NCBI GenBank assembly: GCA_038231495.1
Contig: JBBRLG010000017.1
Coordinates: 1-29,676 of the forward strand
Direction of reading: 5' to 3'
DNA: 29,676 nt
From: JBBRLG01 sp038231495
GTDB taxonomy: Bacteria; Planctomycetota; Planctomycetia; Gemmatales; Gemmataceae
Part shown: positions 8,347-15,394 of the stretch, one piece after another
Numbering within the stretch: position 1 is the first letter of the stretch
Layout of the letters: each line of letters begins with the position of its first letter
The notes under the pieces: generated by a model
Databases searched by the model: none
The model's input: the letters and a program-made list of their open reading frames with translations, nothing else
Told to the model about the DNA's origin: nothing
Program-made: the position numbers and the translations under genes

Positions 8347-8674
8347 CGTACCGACCCACGGGGCCAGAGCACCGCCGTCACCCCCGGCAGCGTCGGGCGA
8401 AGCGGGCGCGTCGTTTGCGGGGGTAGGCGGTCGGGCTAAAGGCGAACCTGCGGCTACGCCGCGGAGGACTCCTGCGGGCCCGTGCGCGGTCAGTAACGGG
8501 CGCGGTCGTGTCGGGTCCCCGGCTGCCCGGACTTGGCCGCGGCCGACATTTGGGACTGACTAACGGACCGCAGGGGCTTCCCGATCGCCGCCTTGAAGGT
8601 CATCGAGTTGTCCGAGTCGGAGTACCGGGTCGCCGTCGGGGGACAAAACGCGGCCCCGGCAAGGGGGATAAATC
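8347..8674 (+). other. Intergenic stretch after the terminase-like gene
   Basis: These 328 very GC-rich bases hold no gene I can support. A 29-codon Arg-rich frame starting at GTG 8337, inside the end of the HTH gene, and ending at 8426 is possible but has no independent evidence. The end carries AAGGGGGATAAATC, the ribosome site of the zinc-ribbon gene. Confidence 0.45.
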
Positions 8675-8929
8675 ATGACCATCCGCAGCCGCTTACGCCG
8701 CCTCGAGCAGCAGGCGCGGGCCGCCGATTTTTGTCCCAACTGCATGACCGCGCAATTCCGCGACGCGGGGGTGCCGGACGACCGGCCGCCGACCTGCCCG
8801 CGCTGCGGACGTGGGCCGGACGATTACGGCAACGGGGCCCGTACTTTCAGGATAGGACGAGCGGCCCCGCGCGACGGCGGCCGGGACGCTGGCGGGGAAG
8901 AGGGTTGGCCAAGGGCGGGAGCACGCTAG
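8675..8929 (+). CDS. Small zinc-ribbon protein, hypothetical
   Basis: The 84-residue protein starts at an ATG with AAGGGGG about eight bases upstream. It opens with a basic helix (TIRSRLRRLEQQAR), followed by two CxxC knuckles, CPNC (residues 20-23) and CPRC (41-44), 17 residues apart. This is consistent with one structural zinc site. The Gly/Arg-rich tail looks disordered. Short proteins with this RLRRLE start and a zinc ribbon recur in phage-like or mobile regions of planctomycetes as far as I recall; function unknown. Confidence 0.6.
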   Translation: MTIRSRLRRLEQQARAADFCPNCMTAQFRDAGVPDDRPPTCPRCGRGPDDYGNGARTFRIGRAAPRDGGRDAGGEEGWPRAGAR

Positions 8930-9485
8930 CGTCGTGAACAGCGGCTAAGGAGACTCGAACGGACCGCTACGGCCAGGGGGGAACCCCTCGTCGGGGGTTT
9001 CGGGCCGAATTCCTCGCGGCGATGCCGGCTCTGAACTCGGCCTTGGGCTGGTCGCCTACGTCGGACGACGAACGCCGTCGGGTGCGCGACAGCCCCTTGG
9101 AGGCTGCGCACAACCCCGTCCGGCACCACGACCCGCCTGACTGCTCGGAGCCTCGCAGGCGGTTCGCGGACACTTCCGTCGTCGGCGCCGACAAGGCGGG
9201 GGCAGCGCTTGTCGAAGACGGTGGACCCGTTTACCCATCCATTCATCCCGTACAGAGGCTTCGGCACAGGCCGATTCTCCCGGCCGGCACCAGCCGTTTC
9301 GGATCGCACCGCAAGACCCCGGCAGTTGCGCCCACCTCCGGCCCCGCCGCCGGGACCGCTTCCGTGCTTCGCGGCCCGCCGCAAAATGTCCCAAATCGGT
9401 CGCGAATTGCCTTGAGCTTCCCCGCGAAACGAGGCTCAGTGTCCACACGGGTTATCGCAACGAGGCCACCGCAAAGGAGACAATC
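8930..9485. other. Gene-free stretch before the recombinase module
   Basis: No open frame in these 556 bases is convincing on either strand. A modest hairpin (AACCCC 8982-8987 with GGGGTT 8994-8999) could terminate the zinc-ribbon transcript. The last bases, CAAAGGAGACAATC, are the ribosome site of the DUF2924 gene. The left edge of the integrated module probably lies in here, but I see no attachment-site repeat. Confidence 0.5.
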
Positions 9486-9980
9486 ATGGAGCAAACGACC
9501 GGCCGGCAGCTCGCGGAACTGCAGCGGCTGAGCATACCGCAACTGCGCGCCCGCTACGCCGAGGTCTTCGGCGAACCCACGCCGGGCAACAACCGCGCCT
9601 GGCTCCTCAAACGCGTCGCCTGGCGGATCCAGGCGCTGGCCGAAGGCGGCCTGTCCGAACGCGCCCGGCGACGCGCCGCCGAACTGGCCAACGACGCCGA
9701 CCTGCGCCTCAACCCGCCCACGCCCCGACGCTCGGTCGAGGCGGCGGCAGCACCGGCCGCGCCAAGCCCCGAGCCGGCGGCGGATAGGCGCTTGCCACCG
9801 CCGGGCACCATCCTGACGCGCAAATACAAGGGCGCGACGCTGCAGGTCCAGGTGCTGGCCCGCGGCTTCGCATACCAGGGGCAGGTCTTCAAGTCCCTCA
9901 GCGCCGTGGCCAAGGCCGTCACCGGCTCCCACTGCAACGGCTTTTGGTTCATTCGCTTGGCTAACCACGGAGACCAATAA
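9486..9980 (+). CDS. DUF2924-family protein of a recombinase module
   Basis: The protein has 164 residues and an AAAGGAG ribosome site seven bases before the ATG. The N-terminal half has the DUF2924 pattern (LRARYAEVFGEPTPGNNRAW followed by LKRVAWRIQALAEGGLSER). The C-terminal half has the family's second motif (GTILTRKYKGATLQVQVLAR, FKSLSAVAKAVTGSHCNG, FWF), which resembles a small DNA-binding fold. DUF2924 genes regularly lie directly before large serine recombinases in alphaproteobacteria and planctomycetes. Here the stop overlaps the recombinase start by one base (TAATG), so the two are translationally coupled. It probably assists or directs recombination; that is inference from linkage. 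Confidence 0.85.
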   Translation: MEQTTGRQLAELQRLSIPQLRARYAEVFGEPTPGNNRAWLLKRVAWRIQALAEGGLSERARRRAAELANDADLRLNPPTPRRSVEAAAAPAAPSPEPAADRRLPPPGTILTRKYKGATLQVQVLARGFAYQGQVFKSLSAVAKAVTGSHCNGFWFIRLANHGDQ

Positions 9981-11158
9981 TGCGCCAAACCAATACGACT
10001 GTGCCCCCCAAGGCCCCGGTCGTCCGCTGCGCGATCTACACGCGCAAGTCGACGGAAGAAGGTCTGGAGCAGGAGTTCAACTCGCCGGACGCCCAGCGCG
10101 AGGCCGCCGAGGCCTACGTCAAGAGCCAGGCCGCCGAGGGCTGGACCTGCCTGCCCGACCGCTACGACGACGGCGGCTTCACCGGCGGCAATATGGACCG
10201 GCCCGCCTTGCAGCGCCTCCTCGCCGACATCCGCCAGGGCGCCATCGACACGGTCCTGGCCTACAAGGTGGATCGCCTGAGCCGTTCGCTGTTGGACTTC
10301 GCCAAGATGATGGAGGTCTTCGAGGGCCACGGCGTGTCGTTCGTCTCCGTTACCCAGCAGTTCAACAGCGCGACGTCGATGGGGCGGCTGGTGCTCAACG
10401 TGCTCTTGTCGTTCGCGCAGTTCGAGCGCGAGATCATCAGTGAGCGGACGCGGGACAAGGTGGCGGCGACGCGGCGCAAGGGCAAGTGGGCCGGCGGCAC
10501 GCCGCTCTTGGGCTACGACCTCGACCCGCGCGGCGCCAGGCTGCTCGTCAACGAGGCCGAGGCCGGGCGGGTCCGCGCCATCTTCGGGCTGTACCTGGGG
10601 CACGAGGCGCTGTTGCCGGTGGTGCAAGAGCTGAACGGGCGGAGTTGGACGACCAAGCGCTGGGTCAACAAGGCCGGCAAGGAGCGTGGCGGCCGGGCGT
10701 TCGACCGCACGAACCTGCACCGGTTGCTGACCAACATCGTCTACACCGGCAAGGTGCGCTACAAGGACGAGGTCCACGCCGGCGAGCAGCCCGCGCTGGT
10801 GGACGCGGCGACGTGGCAGCGCGTCCAGGGCTTGCTCGAGGGCCACGGCCGCGCGGGCGGGGGTCCGGGGCGAAACACGCAGGGCTTCCTGCTCCAGGGC
10901 CTGCTCCGCTGCGCAGCTTGCGCTTGCGCCATGACGCCGTCGCAAACCAAGCGAGGCAACCGGCGTTACCGCTATTACGTCTGCACCAACGCCCAGAAGC
11001 GCGGCTGGGACCAGTGCCCCTCGAAGTCCGTCCCCGCGGGCCAGATCGAGGCATTCGTCGTTGACCAAATCCGCGCCATCGGTTGCGACCCCGCCTTTTG
11101 CGCTCAAGTCCTCGCCGAGGCCTGCCAACACGACGACGGACGCAAGAACGAAGGGTAG
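9980..11158 (+). CDS. Large serine recombinase, truncated by an in-frame amber stop
   Basis: This 392-residue part has the resolvase catalytic domain: CAIYTRKSTEEG puts the nucleophile at Ser24, and YKVDRLSRSLLDF and FEREIISERTRDKVAATRRK follow. Next come the recombinase DNA-binding domain (about residues 165-280) and a zinc ribbon (CAACAC, then CTNAQKRGWDQCPS). The frame ends at TAG 11156-11158. The very same frame continues afterwards into the segment FDPVWRLLPQEQARVVDLVV, which in related recombinases is the C-terminal end of one protein. Full-length relatives, as I recall, also have a coiled-coil of roughly 70 residues before that segment; it is missing here. The catalytic and DNA-binding parts look intact, so activity is uncertain rather than excluded. 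Confidence 0.85.
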   Translation: MRQTNTTVPPKAPVVRCAIYTRKSTEEGLEQEFNSPDAQREAAEAYVKSQAAEGWTCLPDRYDDGGFTGGNMDRPALQRLLADIRQGAIDTVLAYKVDRLSRSLLDFAKMMEVFEGHGVSFVSVTQQFNSATSMGRLVLNVLLSFAQFEREIISERTRDKVAATRRKGKWAGGTPLLGYDLDPRGARLLVNEAEAGRVRAIFGLYLGHEALLPVVQELNGRSWTTKRWVNKAGKERGGRAFDRTNLHRLLTNIVYTGKVRYKDEVHAGEQPALVDAATWQRVQGLLEGHGRAGGGPGRNTQGFLLQGLLRCAACACAMTPSQTKRGNRRYRYYVCTNAQKRGWDQCPSKSVPAGQIEAFVVDQIRAIGCDPAFCAQVLAEACQHDDGRKNEG

Positions 11159-11182
11159 GCGAGACCCGGACAAGAGGAAACG

Positions 11183-11374
11183 TTGGCAGCGCTAGCGCAG
11201 TTCGACCCGGTGTGGCGGCTGCTGCCGCAGGAGCAGGCGCGGGTGGTAGATCTGGTCGTGCAACGGGTGGACTACGACGGCGGCAAGGGGACCGTGGCGA
11301 TCACGTTCCGCCCGACCGGCATTGAGGCGCTGGCCAAGGAACTGGCCGCTCAAATTAAGGAGCAAACGGCATGA
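11183..11374 (+). CDS. Detached C-terminal segment of the serine recombinase
   Basis: These 63 codons lie in the same frame as the recombinase, after its TAG. A TTG at 11183 has an AGAGGAAA ribosome site four bases upstream, so it could be translated on its own. The sequence (FDPVWRLLPQEQARVVDLVV, RVDYDGGKGTVAITFRPTGI) is the conserved tail of large serine recombinases. Its stop overlaps the ATG of the next gene (ATGA). It is either a split-protein partner or the remnant of a broken gene; the good ribosome site favours continued translation. Confidence 0.6.
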   Translation: MAALAQFDPVWRLLPQEQARVVDLVVQRVDYDGGKGTVAITFRPTGIEALAKELAAQIKEQTA

Positions 11375-11784
11375 CGACGACGGGGTGGATGATCGAACGG
11401 CAGGTGCATTTTGGCCACGCGGGCCACGGCCGGGGCAAGCAGGTACACGCAGGCCCCGCGCCCGAGGGGCCGCAGTTGCCGACCGGGCGCGTGCCGCGCG
11501 TGGCCAAGCTCATGGCGCTGGCGCTGTGCTTCGACGAACAGCTCCGTGCCGGGGAATTCGCCAGCTACGCGCAGCTGGCACGGCTGGGGCATCTGACGCG
11601 GGCGCGCGTCTGCCAGGTCATGAACCTGGTCAGCCTCGCGCCTGACATCCAGGAGGCGCTTCTGTTCCTGCCGCGGACGGAACGGGGGCGAGATCGGGTT
11701 ATCCTGGCCGACCTGCAACCGATTGCCGCCGCCCCAGACTGGCGTAAGCAAAGGAGGCTGTGGGCGCGGGTGCATGCCGGCTGA
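11371..11784 (+). CDS. Helix-turn-helix protein of the recombinase module
   Basis: The protein has 137 residues and its ATG overlaps the previous stop. The central part (VPRVAKLMALALCFDEQLRA, then YAQLARLGHLTRARVCQVMN) is a helix-turn-helix of the type that often follows DUF2924-recombinase pairs. It ends with a DWRKQRRLW motif. It probably controls or directs the recombinase, or binds the element's ends; that is inference from conserved order. With the two preceding genes it forms a tightly packed operon. Confidence 0.75.
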   Translation: MTTTGWMIERQVHFGHAGHGRGKQVHAGPAPEGPQLPTGRVPRVAKLMALALCFDEQLRAGEFASYAQLARLGHLTRARVCQVMNLVSLAPDIQEALLFLPRTERGRDRVILADLQPIAAAPDWRKQRRLWARVHAG

Positions 11785-11899
11785 GCGCTTCCGCGAGTCG
11801 GCGTGCGTCGGGCCCAGCACGGCTACGCCCCGCAGCGCCGACGTTGGCCCCCGGCGCGTCCGGGAGCGGCGGGTCGGGTTCCCGGCCGACCAACGAGCA

Positions 11900-11922
11900 G
11901 AGGCCCCGTTGGGCGGGGCCTC
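11900..11922. terminator. Hairpin between convergent genes
   Basis: GAGGCCCCG (11900-11908) pairs perfectly with CGGGGCCTC (11914-11922) around a 5-nt loop. It lies between the ends of the HTH gene (+) and the HARE-HTH gene (-), a suitable place for a bidirectional terminator, though no T-run follows. Confidence 0.5.
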
Positions 11923-11946
11923 GGGGCGAAGGGGTGGGCAACCGTC

Positions 11947-12363
11947 TTACGCCACGCCGTTGCGGGCGAACTGACCGCGCCCGACCTTGCGGAACCGGGA
12001 GGCCACGCCTTTGGTCGTGGCCTCGCGCGTCATGGCCGCATACAGAGTCGCCGCAGGCGTTTTACCTTTCGGACTGGACCAGTAGCCTTGGGCTGCCATC
12101 GCAGCGATCAGCTCCGGGCAAGTCATCGGCTGTCCCGTCTCCGCCAGCACCTTCGCCGCCGCGTCCAACGCGCTCATCCGCTTTGGTACCTTCGGGGTTT
12201 CAGGCGCCGCCGCTGCCGGCACCGCGGTGCCTTCGGCAACGGCTGTCGGCGGCTGCACCGGCGCGGTGTCCGCCGCCACCGCGGCCATTTCACCCTTCTT
12301 CGCCTTGGCCTTGGTAGCCTTGTTCGCCGGCCGCCGCTGCGCGTTCTTCTTGCTGGCCATCAT
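11947..12363 (-). CDS. HARE-HTH (winged-helix) domain protein
   Basis: The protein has 138 residues from the ATG at 12363, which has AGGAG five bases upstream; the frame is open further upstream but lacks a ribosome site there. The first 65 residues are Lys/Ala/Pro-rich and low-complexity (KKNAQRRPANKATKAKAKKG), like a nucleic-acid-binding tail. The last 70 match the HARE-HTH pattern: MSALDAAAKVLAETGQPMTC, then ELIAAMAAQGYWSSPKGKTP and AATLYAAMTRE. HARE-HTH domains link chromatin or DNA-modifying proteins to DNA and are thought to sense DNA modifications. It is convergent with the recombinase module and probably part of the same accessory region. Function beyond DNA binding is unknown. Confidence 0.75.
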   Translation of the reverse strand: MMASKKNAQRRPANKATKAKAKKGEMAAVAADTAPVQPPTAVAEGTAVPAAAAPETPKVPKRMSALDAAAKVLAETGQPMTCPELIAAMAAQGYWSSPKGKTPAATLYAAMTREATTKGVASRFRKVGRGQFARNGVA

Positions 12364-12693
12364 CGTGTCTCCTGGTTGAAGCTGCCTTTCGGAAGCGGGC
12401 GGCACCCGTCGCGCCGCCCGACCGGTCAGGACAGTTACCTCACTCGCGGGGGCACCTGAAGGCCAGTCTGCCAAGATTGTTCAGAATTGTACCGAGGGGT
12501 CCCAAGCGGGCCGCCAGCGCCATCGGGTATCTTGGTTTGGGTGGCCGACAATCGGTTGGGCAGCGGGTTGACGCGCGCCCAGCGGCGCGGGAGTATGTAC
12601 CAGTAAGTCTCCGGCTGGCGGGGCTAAACCGCCATGCGCTCCGGCCGCGAAGGAGAGGCGCGTTTACAATTCAGGCCTAGATAGGGGATTCCG

Positions 12694-13116
12694 ATGGTGT
12701 TCTGCCTTCTACCCGTGCTGTTTGCTTTGTGTGACACCACCGCAATGAAGCCGATGGCGGAAATGCAAAAGCCCCTCATCGTCTGGAGCGGACGGTATCC
12801 GGCCGCCGGAACGGAGAAGGTTCCGGGGACGATAAAGACCGAAGTGATCGGTACGGACGAGGTGTGGATGCAGTTTTGGAAAGGCCGCCGGGGCGACGAA
12901 CAAGCCCCCCGTGTGGACTTCACGCGGGCGGTCGTCGTGGTTGTGACGTGGCCCGGGATGGCCGCCGACTCACTACACCTGGGTCAACGCGGGAAACACC
13001 GGCACGCGGCGTGGGTGGGGGCTTGGGAAGGCCGGATCGACGGGATCGGGTACGTCATGGGCGTCTTCCCACGCGACGGCATAAAGGACATCGAAGGCCA
13101 GCCGCTGCCGCATTAA
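12694..13116 (+). CDS. Hypothetical protein, possibly exported
   Basis: The protein has 140 residues; the ATG at 12694 follows AGGGGA by six bases. A short hydrophobic start (residues 1-13) could be a signal sequence, although it lacks a basic N-region. The rest has alternating beta-like stretches (DFTRAVVVVVTWPGM, DGIGYVMGVFPRDG) and may be a small beta-rich domain. I recognise no family. It is convergent with the next gene. Confidence 0.5.
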   Translation: MVFCLLPVLFALCDTTAMKPMAEMQKPLIVWSGRYPAAGTEKVPGTIKTEVIGTDEVWMQFWKGRRGDEQAPRVDFTRAVVVVVTWPGMAADSLHLGQRGKHRHAAWVGAWEGRIDGIGYVMGVFPRDGIKDIEGQPLPH

Positions 13117-13238
13117 ATACGGTCTGCCAGCTCGTCGATTCCTGAACCCATCTCCGGTGGCCATACCTCCGGCGGTCGGGGCCTGATCGTCGCGCTCAGC
13201 CACCGCATCCCCATCCGGCTTGAAGTGGCCGCCGCGAA

Positions 13239-13589
13239 TCACCCGCGGTTAATGGCCCCCTCCAGTGCGTCCTGAAAATCATCCAGCCCAACCGCCACGT
13301 CCGCCCCTTCGCCCGAGGCAGGTTTCGCTTTCAGCCACACCTCGTTCCGGCGGACCTCCACCTGGAGCAGCATCTTCCACCCGTGGGCTGGAGAGACGCC
13401 TTCGACCGTGCGGCCGCCCGGAGTAGCGTCCGTAATCGTGTGCAGAAGGTCGTCCCCCCGCACCTGAATCCGCTCCCGCTCCTTATTCCCGTCATGATCG
13501 TTGATGATGAGAATTATCCCGTCGATGCCCCGCTCGACGTACAAGCGTCGCTCCACCCCGCTCGACTGCGACACGCCGAATATCTTCAT
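13239..13589 (-). CDS. Hypothetical protein
   Basis: The protein has 116 residues and starts at ATG 13589 with a weak GAGG element about ten bases upstream. Its sequence is charged and probably alpha/beta (GIDGIILIINDHDG, WKMLLQVEVRRNEVWLKAKP). No signal, membrane span or known motif is visible. The composition suits a real cytoplasmic protein, but a chance frame cannot be excluded. Confidence 0.45.
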   Translation of the reverse strand: MKIFGVSQSSGVERRLYVERGIDGIILIINDHDGNKERERIQVRGDDLLHTITDATPGGRTVEGVSPAHGWKMLLQVEVRRNEVWLKAKPASGEGADVAVGLDDFQDALEGAINRG

Positions 13590-13980
13590 GGAACCCGCCT
13601 CGCGACCGATGCCTCATTTTTCCCCACGCGATCTTACCCATGTCCTCTGTGCGGGTACAGGGCGCTCTGCCGGGAGCGCGCCGCGTCGTGGAATCATTCC
13701 AGGGTGGAGGCGGACCACCGGGCCGAGCACATCCCGGCACCCACGACCTTTCGCTTTCCCAGAACTGGAATACGTCATCCAATGTGCCTACCTCGACTAC
13801 CAGCGGGACTGACGCGAAGCTTGGCGGTCGCGAACCCACCGACCAGCGTCCCACGGCCCGGCGCATCGTCGTCATCAAGAACGGCGAGTTGGTCAGGCGT
13901 GAACCGGGCCGCTGATTCTGCCCGTGTCGTCTGCCCTGGATTGCTGCCTCTGGCGTTTGCAGCCACCGGGATTATGGCTT
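13590..13980. other. Gene-free stretch before the HU gene
   Basis: These 391 bases contain several overlapping open frames with Arg/Pro/Ser-rich products and no ribosome sites. None is supported. I see no strong hairpin or repeat. Confidence 0.45.
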
Positions 13981-14274
13981 TCAGGGCGGCAGGCTTTTCA
14001 ACTGCCCCACGCGCTCCTCCATGTCCCGCCCCGGCTTGAAGGTTACGACCAGCTTTGCGGGAACCGACACCTTTTCCCCGGTGCGGGGGTTGCGTGCCTT
14101 CCGGGGTTTGCGTTGCTTGACCTCAAAGACCCCGAAATTGCGGAGTTCGATACGTCCTTTTTGCACCAACGTCTCCGTGATCCCGTCAAAGACCCTCTGC
14201 ACGATCTCCTTGGCTTGGATTTGGGTGAGGCCCATTTCCTCGGCAATCGCTTTGGCCATGTCTTTCTTGGTCAC
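13981..14274 (-). CDS. HU/IHF-family DNA-binding protein
   Basis: The protein has 97 residues and starts at a GTG (14274) with GGGAGGAAGG upstream; the open frame upstream of it is spurious. The whole HU fold is present: VTKKDMAKAIAEEMGLTQIQ, KEIVQRVFDGITETLVQKGR, the core IELRNFGVFEV, and the DNA-binding arm KPRKARNPRTGEKVSVPAKL, followed by VTFKPG. The conserved arm Pro is in RNPRTGE. HU proteins bend DNA and help compact it and assist recombination. It is monocistronic, with the gene-free 13590-13980 on its downstream side. Confidence 0.92.
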   Translation of the reverse strand: MTKKDMAKAIAEEMGLTQIQAKEIVQRVFDGITETLVQKGRIELRNFGVFEVKQRKPRKARNPRTGEKVSVPAKLVVTFKPGRDMEERVGQLKSLPP

Positions 14275-14648
14275 GAGCCTTCCTCCCTTGCCAACCGGAA
14301 CGTCCCCATGACGGCACGACGACCCTGCGTGCTTGTCGGACCTTCTCCCGCGAAGCAAACGGCTGTCATCGCCATTTATAGCTTCGCTCCCTTTTCCACC
14401 AAGGGAATCTGCTTACCTCTCAACGGGGCGATGCCACTTCAGGTCCGCCGTTTGCGCTCCGCAAGAAGCGCCAATCGCCGCCAATTGGGCTCCTGCGGTC
14501 TTTTTCTATATACCTCCCGCCAAAGGCGGAAGTGATGCAGGAATGTCGTAGCGCTTGCGGACTCGTAGAATCAATGCGGTCCGACCAAATTAGCGGCGGT
14601 GCCGCTGTGCGGGGCATCCGCCGCGCGGCGGACGAGGGAGGTCACCCT
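14275..14648. other. Divergent upstream region between HU and a membrane protein
   Basis: These 374 bases separate two divergent genes. A small hairpin (CCGCC 14517-14521 with GGCGG 14525-14529) sits next to an A/T-rich stretch (TTTTTCTATATA, 14501-14512). I cannot assign promoters with confidence. Confidence 0.4.
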
Positions 14649-15059
14649 TTGGCAAACGCATTACAGGGGTCACGGGCGGTGGCGATTCTCGCCGTCGGTC
14701 TGGTCGTGGGACTGGCCCTCGGCTTTGGGCTCGGCCGCTACTCGGCGCCGCGCGGAGCGCCCGGTCCACCCGGCGAGACCTCCCGGACCCGCGAGTACAC
14801 CGGCGAGGCAAGGCACGTCAACTTCACTACCGCCGAGCCATTCGACGTGTACTACCCGGAGCCATACGTCCGCCCGCCCGAGCTTAGGATCTTGACCGAG
14901 GAGATGCGGCGGGGCTTCGACTACACCTTAGTCGAGCAGCGGGCCGACGGGTTCAAGATTCAGATCGGGAGCAGTATGAACCGGGCGGATAATCCGAGCG
15001 GCTCGCCGTGGCTCCGCTACCGCGTTCGGGGCGAGCTGGGGAACGAACAGCAGAAGTAG
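14649..15059 (+). CDS. Small membrane-anchored hypothetical protein
   Basis: The protein has 136 residues from a TTG at 14649, chosen because GAGGGAGG lies seven bases upstream and the hydrophobic anchor follows directly. The ATG starts farther upstream have no ribosome site. Residues 9-30 (RAVAILAVGLVVGLALGFGL) form one transmembrane segment. A Pro/Gly-rich linker and about 85 polar residues follow (VNFTTAEPFDVYYPEPYVRP), probably outside the membrane. No family recognised. Confidence 0.6.
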   Translation: MANALQGSRAVAILAVGLVVGLALGFGLGRYSAPRGAPGPPGETSRTREYTGEARHVNFTTAEPFDVYYPEPYVRPPELRILTEEMRRGFDYTLVEQRADGFKIQIGSSMNRADNPSGSPWLRYRVRGELGNEQQK

Positions 15060-15394
15060 CCACTCCACGCTCCCATGTCGGCGGCGGCGTGTCTGGGCAG
15101 CACTCGGGCGGTGCTGAAGATCGGCATCAAGCTGCGCAAGAGTGCCTCAAGGAACCCCTAACCGCGTTGAAGCAGATGCTCGACGGCCAGGAGCCATGAG
15201 CCAAAAGGAGCCACCCAGTTACCCTTTCGACCATCGCCGTCAACCCCCGTGATCGGAGCGTTCGCCCTCGAAGCAACCGCGCTCCCGAACGACCACACTT
15301 CGATCCATCATGACCCTGCCGGTCGAGGCTTCGGTCGATAAGACCGAAGCACGCAAACACCGTTCAGTCTGAGTTTACTTGTAAGCGGCTTGGC
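15060..15394. other. Intergenic region with a perfect hairpin, downstream of the STAND gene
   Basis: No gene is supported in these 335 bases. GCTTCGGTC (15328-15336) pairs perfectly with 15342-15350 around GATAA. It lies about 45 bases beyond the end of the large minus-strand gene and may end its transcript. Confidence 0.5.

Noticed and set aside
9554..11173. 539-codon minus-strand frame opposite the recombinase
   Set aside because: It is the antisense shadow of the DUF2924 and recombinase genes, caused by high GC at third codon positions.
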